Assembly (NCBI GenBank): GCA_035606665.1
Contig: DATNEY010000031.1
Location: 1-64,000 of the forward strand
From: DASUGC01 sp035606665
GTDB lineage: Bacteria; Acidobacteriota; Vicinamibacteria; Vicinamibacterales; SCN-69-37
Direction: 5' to 3'
DNA length: 64,000 nucleotides
Translations under genes and position numbers: made by a program
Notes under the pieces: generated by a model
The model's input: only the letters and a program-made list of their open reading frames with translations
Told to the model about the DNA's origin: nothing
The model's database searches: none
Shown here: one piece after another, positions 36,336 through 44,028 of the stretch
How positions within the stretch are numbered: position 1 is the stretch's first letter
How the letters are laid out: each line of letters starts with the position of its first letter

Positions 36336-37541
36336 TCATCGAAACAACAGGGGTGCGACTTCCTGCAGGTGGTGTCGCCACACGACCCATTCGTGCCGGC
36401 CCTCGGTCAGGCGGAACGTGTGGTTGATGCCCTTTGCGGTCAAGGATGCGTCGAGCGCCTTCGCGCTGCTGAGGAGGAAGTCGTCCTTCCCGATTCCGAT
36501 CCACAACAGTTTGATCTTCTTGTTCGTCGCCGGCGTGAAGAAGTCCGGGTAAGAGGTGTCCGCGACCTCCGCGCCGGCGCTCATGACGACCAGCGAATGA
36601 AACGTGTCGGGGTTCGAGAAGCCGATCGCGATTGTCTGGCCGCCGCCCATTGACAGGCCGCCGAGCGCGCGGTTGCCGGCGCCTGGCAACGTCCGGAACT
36701 TCGCCTCGACGAACGGAATCACGTCCTTCAGCAGATCCCTGGCGAACGGCGTGTCGCCCGGATTCGCGGACGCCGTTGGAGTCGCAGGCGCGAACGAAGT
36801 CACTTCCGGTCCGAGGCCGACGCCCTGCCGCGCATATCCGAAGGGATTGACGATGATCATCGGCTTGGCGCGGCCCTGCGCGATCAGGTTGTCCATGATC
36901 AGATTGGCTCGGCCGGTCAGCATCCAGCTCGAGTCGATGTTGCCGGAGCCATGCAGCAGGTAGAAGACCGGGAATCTGTCGCTGCTCGCGTCGTAGCCTG
37001 GCGGTGTGTAGACCCAGACCGTGCGAGGCACGCCGAGACTCCTGGAGTGGTACGTCTCCATCCGGACGGACCCATGCGGAACGTTCTTCGCATCATCGAA
37101 CGCGAGCCCGGCGGTTCCGGGCACTTCTACCAGACTTGCCGATGGGAAACCTCCGAAGCCCAGCTTCACCGATGGGTTGGCGGGATCCATCGCGATCACC
37201 CCGCCGCGCCCTTCAACAGCATCGACGCGGAACTGATAGTTGTAGACGTCAGGCGGCCATGGACCGACGCTGACCACCCACACCCCTGCAGCGTTCTTGA
37301 TCATTGGGTACGTCTTGCCGTCGAGCTCGCCGATCAGCGTGACTTCGCGCGCGTTGGGTGCGTTGAAGCGGAAGGTAATCGTGCCGTCCGCGCGCACCTC
37401 CGGTGAGACGATCTGGCCGCGTCCACCGCCGCGCCCGCCGGCCGGGGCCGCCTGCTGGGCAACGACGATGGGAGCTGGAATCGAGACAGCAGCAAGGAGA
37501 CAGAGGAACAGAATGCCGACGAGCTCCCATCGTGCCCTCAT
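36336..37541 (-). CDS. Secreted CE1-type esterase with N-terminal Ig-like module
   Basis: The 401-residue exported hydrolase has a signal peptide, then an E-set/CBM48-like module (ITFRFNAPNAREVTLIGELD to PPDVYNYQFRVD). An alpha/beta hydrolase domain of the esterase D/feruloyl esterase type follows: VWVYTPPGYDASSDRFPVFY, nucleophile Ser in GGLSMGGGQT, catalytic His in EGRHEWVVWRHHL. This layout matches xylan- and acetyl-esterases of polysaccharide degradation. ATG has GAGGAG upstream. Its place in the rhamnose region suggests plant polysaccharide side-chain removal; substrate inferred only. Confidence 0.87.
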   Translation of the reverse strand: MRARWELVGILFLCLLAAVSIPAPIVVAQQAAPAGGRGGGRGQIVSPEVRADGTITFRFNAPNAREVTLIGELDGKTYPMIKNAAGVWVVSVGPWPPDVYNYQFRVDAVEGRGGVIAMDPANPSVKLGFGGFPSASLVEVPGTAGLAFDDAKNVPHGSVRMETYHSRSLGVPRTVWVYTPPGYDASSDRFPVFYLLHGSGNIDSSWMLTGRANLIMDNLIAQGRAKPMIIVNPFGYARQGVGLGPEVTSFAPATPTASANPGDTPFARDLLKDVIPFVEAKFRTLPGAGNRALGGLSMGGGQTIAIGFSNPDTFHSLVVMSAGAEVADTSYPDFFTPATNKKIKLLWIGIGKDDFLLSSAKALDASLTAKGINHTFRLTEGRHEWVVWRHHLQEVAPLLFR

Positions 37542-37576
37542 GGCGATCTCCTCCTCGCTTAGTGTCTAGTCCGGCT

Positions 37577-38425
37577 CTACTTGAGATTCTTGAGGTAGAC
37601 GTTCCGGAACTCGATCTTCATCGGCGGCCCCACATGGATCTGGACGCCGAGTAGCCCCTTCATTGATCGATTCGCCTGATCGTCATCCACGAAGACAGCG
37701 GTGACGTGGCCGTTGAGGATATGGATCAAGGTGTTGCCTCGCGCGATGACGTGGAACTGATTCCAGTCGTTGACCTTGATGATGGCCTTCAGTGTTTCCG
37801 CGTCCTCGAGTTGCCCGATTTGTCCGCGCAGCGGCGGCGGTGGAGCGGGCGTCGCCGGTGCGGCGGCGGGCGGACCACCCGCGCCCTGTCCGCGCGGCGC
37901 CACCGGCTGACCACTGCTGCACTGGCCCTGCTTGACGTCGTTCGGCCCCGCGTACTGCACGGTACCGCGCGGTGCGAGGAAGCCGGGACGGCCGCGCTCC
38001 TCGTACAGCATGCCGGTATAGGCGTTGGCGAAGTCGATATCCGCCTGGTAGCCGCACATCACCCACTTACCCACGGCACCGGTGAGCTGGCGGCTTCGGT
38101 ACTGCACGCCGCTGTTCGTCGAGTTCATCTTGAACTCGAGCTTCAGCTCGAAGTTGTCGGGCTCGCTGCCGCGATAAATGAGAAACGTGTTCTCGGTGAC
38201 GGGCTTCTCCGCGGTGCTCTCACCGACGATGGTGCCGTTCTCGGCTCGCCAGAACGTGGGGTCGCCGTCCCAGTTCTTCAGCGTCGTGCCGTCGAAAATC
38301 TTGTCGAAGCCGGTGAAGTTGTCGAACGGGATCGGGGCCCCGCCGCGGCCACCGCCTCCGCCGCGCTGAGCTGCGACGAACGTCGTCAGCGCGCACACAA
38401 AAACTGCTGTCAGCCTGAATCTCAT
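37577..38425 (-). CDS. Secreted DUF1080 (3-keto-disaccharide hydrolase-like) protein
   Basis: The 282-residue protein has signal peptide MRFRLTAVFVCALTTFVAAQ and a concanavalin-like DUF1080 fold: FDKIFDGTTLKNWDGDPTFW, NGTIVGES, NFELKLEFKMNSTNSGVQYR, VMCGYQADIDF, and a C-terminal GLLGVQIHVGPPMKIEFRNV. Start ATG 38425 is preceded by GGAGGAG. A Pro/Ala/Gly-rich insert sits at about residues 180-205. Members act on or bind sugars in the periplasm; the reaction here is not known. Confidence 0.9.
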   Translation of the reverse strand: MRFRLTAVFVCALTTFVAAQRGGGGGRGGAPIPFDNFTGFDKIFDGTTLKNWDGDPTFWRAENGTIVGESTAEKPVTENTFLIYRGSEPDNFELKLEFKMNSTNSGVQYRSRQLTGAVGKWVMCGYQADIDFANAYTGMLYEERGRPGFLAPRGTVQYAGPNDVKQGQCSSGQPVAPRGQGAGGPPAAAPATPAPPPPLRGQIGQLEDAETLKAIIKVNDWNQFHVIARGNTLIHILNGHVTAVFVDDDQANRSMKGLLGVQIHVGPPMKIEFRNVYLKNLK

Positions 38426-38443
38426 CGTGAACTCCTCCCCCAA

Positions 38444-40774
38444 CTACCTCAGGAACGCTTCCGGCAATCCCCCGTCCACGGGAATCACATGACCCGTCGT
38501 CCGCGCACTCAGGTCGCCGGCGAGAAAACAAATCGCGTTCGCGCAATCGTCCGGCAGTATTGGACGCCGCGTGATCGTTCGCTGCGCGTAGAACCCGGCC
38601 AGCTTGGAGCGAAGCGACTCGGTGGACTCGTCGTCCGAATAGGCGATCTTGTATTTCACGAGCGACACGATCACGCGATCGCGCGGGAACATCGCCGACC
38701 CGGCGACGACCGTGGCCGGCGCGATGCCGTTGACGCGGATGTCCGGCCCCAAACCGATCGCCAGCTCTCGAATGAGGTGATTGATTGCGGCCTTGCTTAC
38801 GTCGTACGGCTCGCTCCCGTGCTTGGGCACGACGGCGTTGGCCGAGCTCGTGAGCACGATGCTGGCCTCGAGGCCCTGCGGTTTCAGTATCGCGGCGGCT
38901 TCCTGCGCCAGTACGTGATTGCTGGTGACGTTGATGCTCAGCGCCTGACCCCAGACCACCTCGGACGGTGTTCCTGGATCGGGTGTCGGATAGATCGCGG
39001 CGGTGTTGATGACGATGTCGACGCCGCCGAACCTGAGTGTCGTGGCTTCGAGCGCCTTCCTGATTGACTCCCGCGATGTCAGATTCAGCTCGCACGCGAA
39101 TGCCATCTCGGCGTTGGAGAGCGCTGCCGCTTCCTTCGCGGCCGCTTCAGCGCTCGCAAGATTCAGGTCCGCTGCTACGACGTGCGCACCCTTCCGCGCC
39201 AGCTTCAGCAGGACGTCGCGACCGATGCCGCTACCGGCGCCGACGACGAGCGCAACCTTCCGGCTGAACTCTTTCTCCGCGGGCATGCGCTGCAGCTTGG
39301 CCTCCTCGAGCGCCCAGTACTCGATGCGGAAGGCTTCACCGCGTGGCAGCGCCACATAGTTGTGGAAACTCCTGAAGCCGGCGCGCTGCTCGGGGTGCCG
39401 CGCCTGCCAGAACTTCGGTTCCGCGCTGGCAGCGTCTTCGAGCGCGTTCGCTCCCGCCATCACCTGAATAGCGTTGACGAAAAACTCGGCCGTGATTCGC
39501 GCTTCTTTCTTGTCCTTCGCGAACCCGAACAGCCCGATCCCCGGAATCACCACCACTGAAGGATCGGAACCACGTTGAGCCGGCGAGGCCGCATCGGCGA
39601 ATTCTGAGTAGTAGCCGGCGTAGTCGCGACGGTACTGCTCAACCTGTTGCGTGATGCGTTGCTTGAGGGTGTCGAGATTCTCGTGCTCCGGCGCCCAGGC
39701 CACGAACATCGGCGAAATACGCGTTCGTAGAAAATGATCCGGACAGCTCGTGCCCAGGCTGCAGAGATCGTTGGCCCACTTCGAGTTCGCGAAGACCAGC
39801 GCCTCGTCGGAGGCATTGAAGTGGCCGACAACGCGCCGGCTCGATGAGACAAGGCCACGCAGGAACGGCAAGATCGACGTCGCAACGGCCTGACGATCGA
39901 CGGCAGGCTGGGCGATAGCTGACCCGCCGAAGCGCGGCTGCCCGGAGCGTTGCTGGTGGTCGAGGATGAACTCGCCCATCTGCTCGATGGTCTTGAGGCT
40001 GTTGAGATAACACTCGCGCTGCGTCCCGCCCCAGGTAAAGAGCCCGTGGCTGCCGAGAATGAGACCGTCGGCGTCAGGCGCGGCCGCGACTGCGCGCCGC
40101 AGCATCAGCGCCAGTTCGAAGCCCGGCCGCTGCCATGGCACCCAGATGATGCGGCGTCCGTAGCGGCGGTTGAACTCCTCTATCTTCCCGTCACCGTTCG
40201 CGCTGGCGGCAAGCGCGATCGCCCAGTCGGGATGAAGGTGATCGACGTGATCGAACGGCAGAAACGCGTGCAGAGTCGTGTCAATCGATGCGGCGACTCG
40301 GTTGTCACCGAACGCACAGAGCGGGTAGTACCCGACCATCTCATCCTCGTGCGCCTCGCCTCGATAGCGATCGATGAGTTCCTCCAGTTTGTCGAGGTAC
40401 AACAACGCGAACCCGCTGGTCCCCATCGACCGCAAATCCCCGCCGCTGCCCTTTACCGCAAGCACGCGCGCCGGGCGGCCGGACACCGGATCCGTCAGAT
40501 CGAGTTTTGAGCTGGTGTTGCCGCCGCCGAAATTCGTAATGCGTAAATCCGCGCCGAGCAAGTTGGACCGGTACCGAAGGAGCTCCAGGGGACGTTGCTC
40601 GAGTGCCGCCGCCTCCTTCTCATCCCACAAGTCCTGCAACAGCCCCGACGCAGCGGCTAACGAGCGAGCGGACGCGAGCGAGTCGGCGGAGCGGAGCGGG
40701 GATTGTGGGCCCCCCGCGAGCGACGCCGTCGGGGAGCCCGCAGGGGCGAAGCCCCTCGGATCTTGCTTAGACAC
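38444..40774 (-). CDS. Bifunctional rhamnulose-1-phosphate aldolase / lactaldehyde dehydrogenase (RhaE-RhaW type)
   Basis: The protein has 776 residues. Residues about 45-430 are a class II aldolase domain (YRSNLLGADLRITNFGGGNT, KGSGGDLRSMG, HLHPDWAIAL, GSHGLFTWG). Residues about 540-776 are an SDR domain (VALVVGAGSGIGRDVLLKLA, VLTSSANAVVP, YDVSKAAINHL). It cleaves rhamnulose-1-phosphate to DHAP and L-lactaldehyde, then oxidises the aldehyde to lactate. The GTG start overlaps the rhaB stop and follows GGGAGG at six bases. The first ~43 residues are low-complexity, encoded by a GC-rich repeat, and precede where homologous sequence begins (LLQDLWD). Confidence 0.9.
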   Translation of the reverse strand: MSKQDPRGFAPAGSPTASLAGGPQSPLRSADSLASARSLAAASGLLQDLWDEKEAAALEQRPLELLRYRSNLLGADLRITNFGGGNTSSKLDLTDPVSGRPARVLAVKGSGGDLRSMGTSGFALLYLDKLEELIDRYRGEAHEDEMVGYYPLCAFGDNRVAASIDTTLHAFLPFDHVDHLHPDWAIALAASANGDGKIEEFNRRYGRRIIWVPWQRPGFELALMLRRAVAAAPDADGLILGSHGLFTWGGTQRECYLNSLKTIEQMGEFILDHQQRSGQPRFGGSAIAQPAVDRQAVATSILPFLRGLVSSSRRVVGHFNASDEALVFANSKWANDLCSLGTSCPDHFLRTRISPMFVAWAPEHENLDTLKQRITQQVEQYRRDYAGYYSEFADAASPAQRGSDPSVVVIPGIGLFGFAKDKKEARITAEFFVNAIQVMAGANALEDAASAEPKFWQARHPEQRAGFRSFHNYVALPRGEAFRIEYWALEEAKLQRMPAEKEFSRKVALVVGAGSGIGRDVLLKLARKGAHVVAADLNLASAEAAAKEAAALSNAEMAFACELNLTSRESIRKALEATTLRFGGVDIVINTAAIYPTPDPGTPSEVVWGQALSINVTSNHVLAQEAAAILKPQGLEASIVLTSSANAVVPKHGSEPYDVSKAAINHLIRELAIGLGPDIRVNGIAPATVVAGSAMFPRDRVIVSLVKYKIAYSDDESTESLRSKLAGFYAQRTITRRPILPDDCANAICFLAGDLSARTTGHVIPVDGGLPEAFLR
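40655..40762. repeat. GC-rich dispersed repeat at the 5' end of the aldolase gene
   Basis: The sequence is rich in CGAGCGAGCGG, GGAGCGGAGCGGGG and GGGGCGAAGCCCC words. The reverse complement of about 40680-40725 resembles 62270-62300 (CTCGCGGGG, a CCCAC-like core, CCCCGCTC). It lies within the annotated coding frame, encoding a non-conserved N-terminal extension. Confidence 0.6.
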
Positions 40775-42236
40775 CCATGACCTCCCGGTATTCCTGAAAC
40801 CTGCCGTAGTGCGTCGTCCAGCGATCGGTCGCGACGGGATCGAATCGCTCCACGGGAAATGAATCTTCGATGATCTGTCTGGCCTCGGCGAGAGATCGAA
40901 CGCTGCCGGTCGCGAGCAACTGCATCGCGATGTTCCCGAGAGCGGTTGCTTCAACGGGCCCTGCCAGCACCGTGCGGCCCGTCGCGTCCGCGGTGAATTG
41001 ATTGAGCAGGCGGTTGCGCGAGCCGCCGCCAACGATCCGAATGTGCGTGTAGTGCCGGCCCGTCAACTCCTCGAGGGATTCGAGCACGAGGCGGTACTTC
41101 AGCGCGAGGCTCTCGAGAATCGCGCGCGCGCAACCGGGCTGCCCCGCGGGTTCGACCTGATCTGTCTGCCGGCAGTACGCAGCGATCGCCGCCGGCATGT
41201 CGACCGGGTTGAAGAGACTGCTGTGATCGGGATCGAAGACCGAGCGGAAGGCCAGGCGATCGTCGCGCACGGCGACGAGCAGATCGTCGTACGACACCGG
41301 CTGTCCCGCCTCGGCCCAGCGCCGCATGCACGCCTGCAGCAGCCACAGACCCGCGATGTTCTTGAGCAGCCGCGTCGTACCGTTGACGCCGCCCTCATTG
41401 GTGAAATTGAGCTCCCGGGCTCTCGCCGAAATCACCGGTGCATCGACCTCCGCACCGAGAAGCGACCATGTGCCGGAGCTGAGAAACGCGCCGCCCGACT
41501 CGGTCGACACCGCCGCGAAAGCGGAACCGGTGTCGTGACAGGCCGGCGCAACCACGGGCGTGTCGGCCAGCGACGCGGAGACGCTGTGCCGGATCCCGCC
41601 GATGACGGTCCCCGGCTCGACGAGCGGCTGGAACAAGTGGGTCGGCAGGTCGAGTTCCGAGAGCATCGAGGTCGCCCAGGATCGTTGCCGCGCGTCGATC
41701 ATCTGGGTCGTCGTCGCGATCGTGTACTCGGAAGCCAGCTTGCCGGTGAGCCAGTAATTCAGCAGGTCGGGAATCGTGACAAAGGCGGTCGCCGCGCGAA
41801 GGAGCTTCGGCGTCCAGAGCTTTGTGGCATACAGCTGAAACAACGAATTGAAATTCAGAAATTGAATGCCGGAGACGGCGTAAATGCGTTCGGCCGATAC
41901 GTGGCCGAAGACCTGCGCAGGCACACCATCGGTACGCGTGTCTCGATAGTGATAAGGATTCTCGAGGAGTTGGCCGCGCTCGCCCAGGAGCGCGTAGTCA
42001 CATCCCCACGTGTCGATGCCGACGCTCGCGAGCCTGACGTCGGTGACGTCGTCAAGGCTCTTCTGCACTTCATGCCACACGCGAAGGATGTCCCAGTGCA
42101 GTGAGCCGTTCGTGCGCACGGGAGCATTCGAAAAACGGCTGACGTCCTTAAGCGAGAGGACCCCGCTGTCGAGGCGTCCGAGGATCGCTCGTCCGCTTTC
42201 TGCGCCGAGATCCAGAGCTAGAAATCGCGCGCTCAC
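40767..42236 (-). CDS. rhaB: L-rhamnulokinase
   Basis: The 489-residue FGGY-family kinase phosphorylates L-rhamnulose at O-1. It shows FLALDLGAESGRAILGRLD at the N-terminus (typical of RhaB), SVGIDTWGCDYALL, ATTTQMIDARQRSW, APACHDTGSAFAAV with the catalytic Asp, and IRIVGGGSRNRLLNQFTAD near the C-terminus. The start is GTG 42236 with no clear Shine-Dalgarno. The stop overlaps the aldolase start, so the two are coupled. A hairpin and a perfect operator-like palindrome lie upstream. Confidence 0.94.
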   Translation of the reverse strand: MSARFLALDLGAESGRAILGRLDSGVLSLKDVSRFSNAPVRTNGSLHWDILRVWHEVQKSLDDVTDVRLASVGIDTWGCDYALLGERGQLLENPYHYRDTRTDGVPAQVFGHVSAERIYAVSGIQFLNFNSLFQLYATKLWTPKLLRAATAFVTIPDLLNYWLTGKLASEYTIATTTQMIDARQRSWATSMLSELDLPTHLFQPLVEPGTVIGGIRHSVSASLADTPVVAPACHDTGSAFAAVSTESGGAFLSSGTWSLLGAEVDAPVISARARELNFTNEGGVNGTTRLLKNIAGLWLLQACMRRWAEAGQPVSYDDLLVAVRDDRLAFRSVFDPDHSSLFNPVDMPAAIAAYCRQTDQVEPAGQPGCARAILESLALKYRLVLESLEELTGRHYTHIRIVGGGSRNRLLNQFTADATGRTVLAGPVEATALGNIAMQLLATGSVRSLAEARQIIEDSFPVERFDPVATDRWTTHYGRFQEYREVMGV

Positions 42237-42271
42237 GGGGCAACAGCATACGTCGCGTCACGGCGGAATTG

Positions 42272-42308
42272 CCAACTGAACGGTGTCGCGCGTAGCGATA
42301 CGGTTCAG
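42272..42308. other. Potential hairpin in the rhaB leader
   Basis: ACTGAACGGTGTCGC pairs imperfectly (13 of 15) with GCGATACGGTTCAGT across a GCGTA loop. There is no U-run, so it is not a standard terminator. It lies inside the LysM remnant and may be fortuitous. Confidence 0.35.
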
Positions 42309-42409
42309 TGGCCGGCCGGAGAGGCTGGAGATCGACGTCGTGCCGACTTTTCGTGCGATGTTCCATAAGGAATCGCCGCTGCGACAGTGATACGACCCGG
42401 TGCTGCCTA

Positions 42410-42424
42410 TTTCGCTTTGCGAAA
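42410..42424. promoter_or_regulatory. Candidate operator (TTTCGC-TTT-GCGAAA), perfect palindrome
   Basis: A perfect 6-3-6 palindrome in the gap between the permease and rhaB, about 175 bp upstream of the rhaB start in the direction of transcription. It is the best of four related sites. Confidence 0.5.
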
Positions 42425-42449
42425 CTCCTGGCGCTCGTGCGGGCCGGCC

Positions 42450-43688
42450 TTACCGCGGTCCGGACGCGGCGGCCCCGAGCGTCACGGGCTTGTAACCGCC
42501 CCTCGCGCGGAAGTACGCGAACAGCGCACCGAAGATGACGGCCAGAACTACGCCAAGCCCCGCGACAAATTGCAACGCCGCGCCGGCGCCAAGCGAATCG
42601 ATTCGCGCGCCCATGATCGGCAGGACGACGGCCACCGAGAGCATCCCCGCACCGCCCATCAGACTCAGGAGCAGCGCACCACCGCGCGGAAACTGCTCCG
42701 CCGTCACGCCAAGCATCGTCGGCCAGAAATACGTCTTCCCGATTCCAAAGATCGTGGCAGCGGCGAACGCAATGATTGGACTGGCGCCCGGCTGCAGGCT
42801 GCCGAGCCAGTACAGTCCGGCCGCCACCAGCACGGAACACACCACGAGCGTCCGGATCGGCGCCGCATGGGCGATGCCCGCAAAGTAGGTCCGCAGGATG
42901 AACATGAGGCCGGCCGTATAGACGAGGAACAGGATGCCCTGGATACCGGTCAACGAACCCATGACCGACGGGAACCACTGATCGGGACCGAGCTCGACTG
43001 CGGCCGTCATCCACATGCAGACGAAGAGCAGCAGAAACATCGGCCGCGCGGCTTCCTGCCACATCTCGCCCGTCGAGATATTCGAGGCCACGCGCTCGGT
43101 CTTCGGATACGACTGAGTCAGCGCCATGACGAGGTAGATGGCCGCCGGAACCAGGATCAGACTGAGCTTGATCTGCCAGCTCGCACCGAAATTGGTGAAC
43201 GCGTACGCCAGCAGGCCGCCGATGATCATCCCGGCGGGCCACCATGCGTGAAGCATGTTGAGCTTCCTGGTCTTCTCCGCGCTGTAGAGCGTGGCAACGA
43301 GTGGATTGATCACGCCCTCGACCAATCCTTGAGAGAGTCCCATCGTGAAAAACCCGGCGTACAGCAGCGTCGTGCCGGTCGTGTCGAAGATCGAGGCGAC
43401 TGGTGCGGTGGGATAGGGCGCGAGCAGCACCATCGCGACACCCACGACGTAGCCGACGGCCGAGAGAATGTGGAGCGCGCGCATCCCCACGACGTCCACG
43501 AGAGCGCCGCTCACGAAGATCGCAATCGTGAACGCCCAGAACGCCGGACTCCAGATCAGTCCCATCTGCTGCGACGTCAGCTGAAATGCTCCACTCATGG
43601 CTGGCTCAATGTCCCCGCGAATGGCGAAGACCATCGATGTGGTCACGAGAGAGATGCAGCTGGCGACGAAAAGCCGTGACTTGTTCAT
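42450..43688 (-). CDS. MFS sugar permease
   Basis: The 412-residue integral membrane protein has about 12 hydrophobic segments, of the fucose/rhamnose-type MFS branch by general layout: FAIRGDIEPAMSGAFQLTSQ after TM1, FTMGLSQGLVEGVINPLVAT, and HAWWPAGMIIGGLLAY. HAWW and GLVEG are typical of sugar:proton symporters annotated near rhamnose or fucose genes. It is upstream of rhaB in the same direction and divergent from the TonB receptor. L-rhamnose as substrate is inferred from context. Confidence 0.88.
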   Translation of the reverse strand: MNKSRLFVASCISLVTTSMVFAIRGDIEPAMSGAFQLTSQQMGLIWSPAFWAFTIAIFVSGALVDVVGMRALHILSAVGYVVGVAMVLLAPYPTAPVASIFDTTGTTLLYAGFFTMGLSQGLVEGVINPLVATLYSAEKTRKLNMLHAWWPAGMIIGGLLAYAFTNFGASWQIKLSLILVPAAIYLVMALTQSYPKTERVASNISTGEMWQEAARPMFLLLFVCMWMTAAVELGPDQWFPSVMGSLTGIQGILFLVYTAGLMFILRTYFAGIAHAAPIRTLVVCSVLVAAGLYWLGSLQPGASPIIAFAAATIFGIGKTYFWPTMLGVTAEQFPRGGALLLSLMGGAGMLSVAVVLPIMGARIDSLGAGAALQFVAGLGVVLAVIFGALFAYFRARGGYKPVTLGAAASGPR

Positions 43689-43876
43689 GGACGTTTACCT
43701 CTGAAACCGCGACAGTATCGCTCGAACCGCGCCGGTGAACTGGCAAAAGGTGGCCGATTATGCCACGCCAAAACTCTTTCGCTATCCAAAACGCTGTCCG
43801 AGAGCATTGGGAGGCAGTCATTCAACTGAAATAGAAAAAACATTGGTAAATTCGCTTGTTCTCAACAGGTTAACTG

Positions 43877-43891
43877 TTTCGCATAGCACAA
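43877..43891. promoter_or_regulatory. Candidate operator (TTTCGC-ATA-GCACAA)
   Basis: It matches the gapped palindrome TTTCGC-N3-GCGAAA at 10 of 12 positions and shares GTTTCGCA with the 31967 and 63633 sites. It is placed between the divergent permease and TonB receptor. Confidence 0.38.
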
Positions 43892-44014
43892 CATTACGTA
43901 ACGGTCACAGTTCGTTGACAGTCCTCCGTGACGGGGCGTAGCCTCGCGGCGATTCAGATAGCCATAGGCATCGTGTCGGCTGTGCCCTGAGGGCCGGTGC
44001 GGTCCGGATTCGTT

Positions 44015-44023
44015 GAGGAGGGG
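44015..44023 (+). promoter_or_regulatory. Strong ribosome binding site for the GTG start of the TonB receptor
   Basis: GAGGAGGGG ends five bases before GTG at 44029, supporting that start over the in-frame ATG at 44041. Confidence 0.7.
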
Positions 44024-44028
44024 ACGTC

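Larger units (their letters stand above)
42258..42449 (-). pseudogene. LysM-domain coding remnant
   Basis: Reading on in the MFS frame past its TAA stop, this stretch encodes YHCRSGDSLWNIARKVGTTS, then ISSLSGRPLNRIATRDTVQL and AIPP before TGA at 42258. This is a recognisable LysM peptidoglycan-binding repeat (YxVRxGDSLWxIA...IP). No ATG, GTG or TTG starts it, so it is probably the surviving 3' end of a deleted cell-wall hydrolase or other LysM gene. It overlaps the rhaB leader and would be transcribed with the operon. Confidence 0.75.
43689..44028. other. 340-bp divergent regulatory region, permease / TonB receptor
   Basis: There is no open frame worth calling. The middle (about 43790-43910) is clearly more AT-rich than the surroundings. 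It contains an operator-like site (43877-43891) and a TTGACA at 43915-43920 with only a weak -10 (TAGCCT) 18 bp downstream, directed at the receptor gene. It probably holds promoters for both genes. Confidence 0.55.

Noticed and set aside
42387..43679. Long plus-strand open frame (430 codons) opposite the MFS permease
   Set aside because: Its translation is Arg/His/Gln/Asp-rich with no family motif, and it is the exact antisense of a well-supported membrane protein; a high-GC shadow frame.
43915..43943. TTGACA as a confident promoter for the TonB receptor
   Set aside because: The matching -10 is poor and the spacing is 18 bp, so it is mentioned only as part of the regulatory region.
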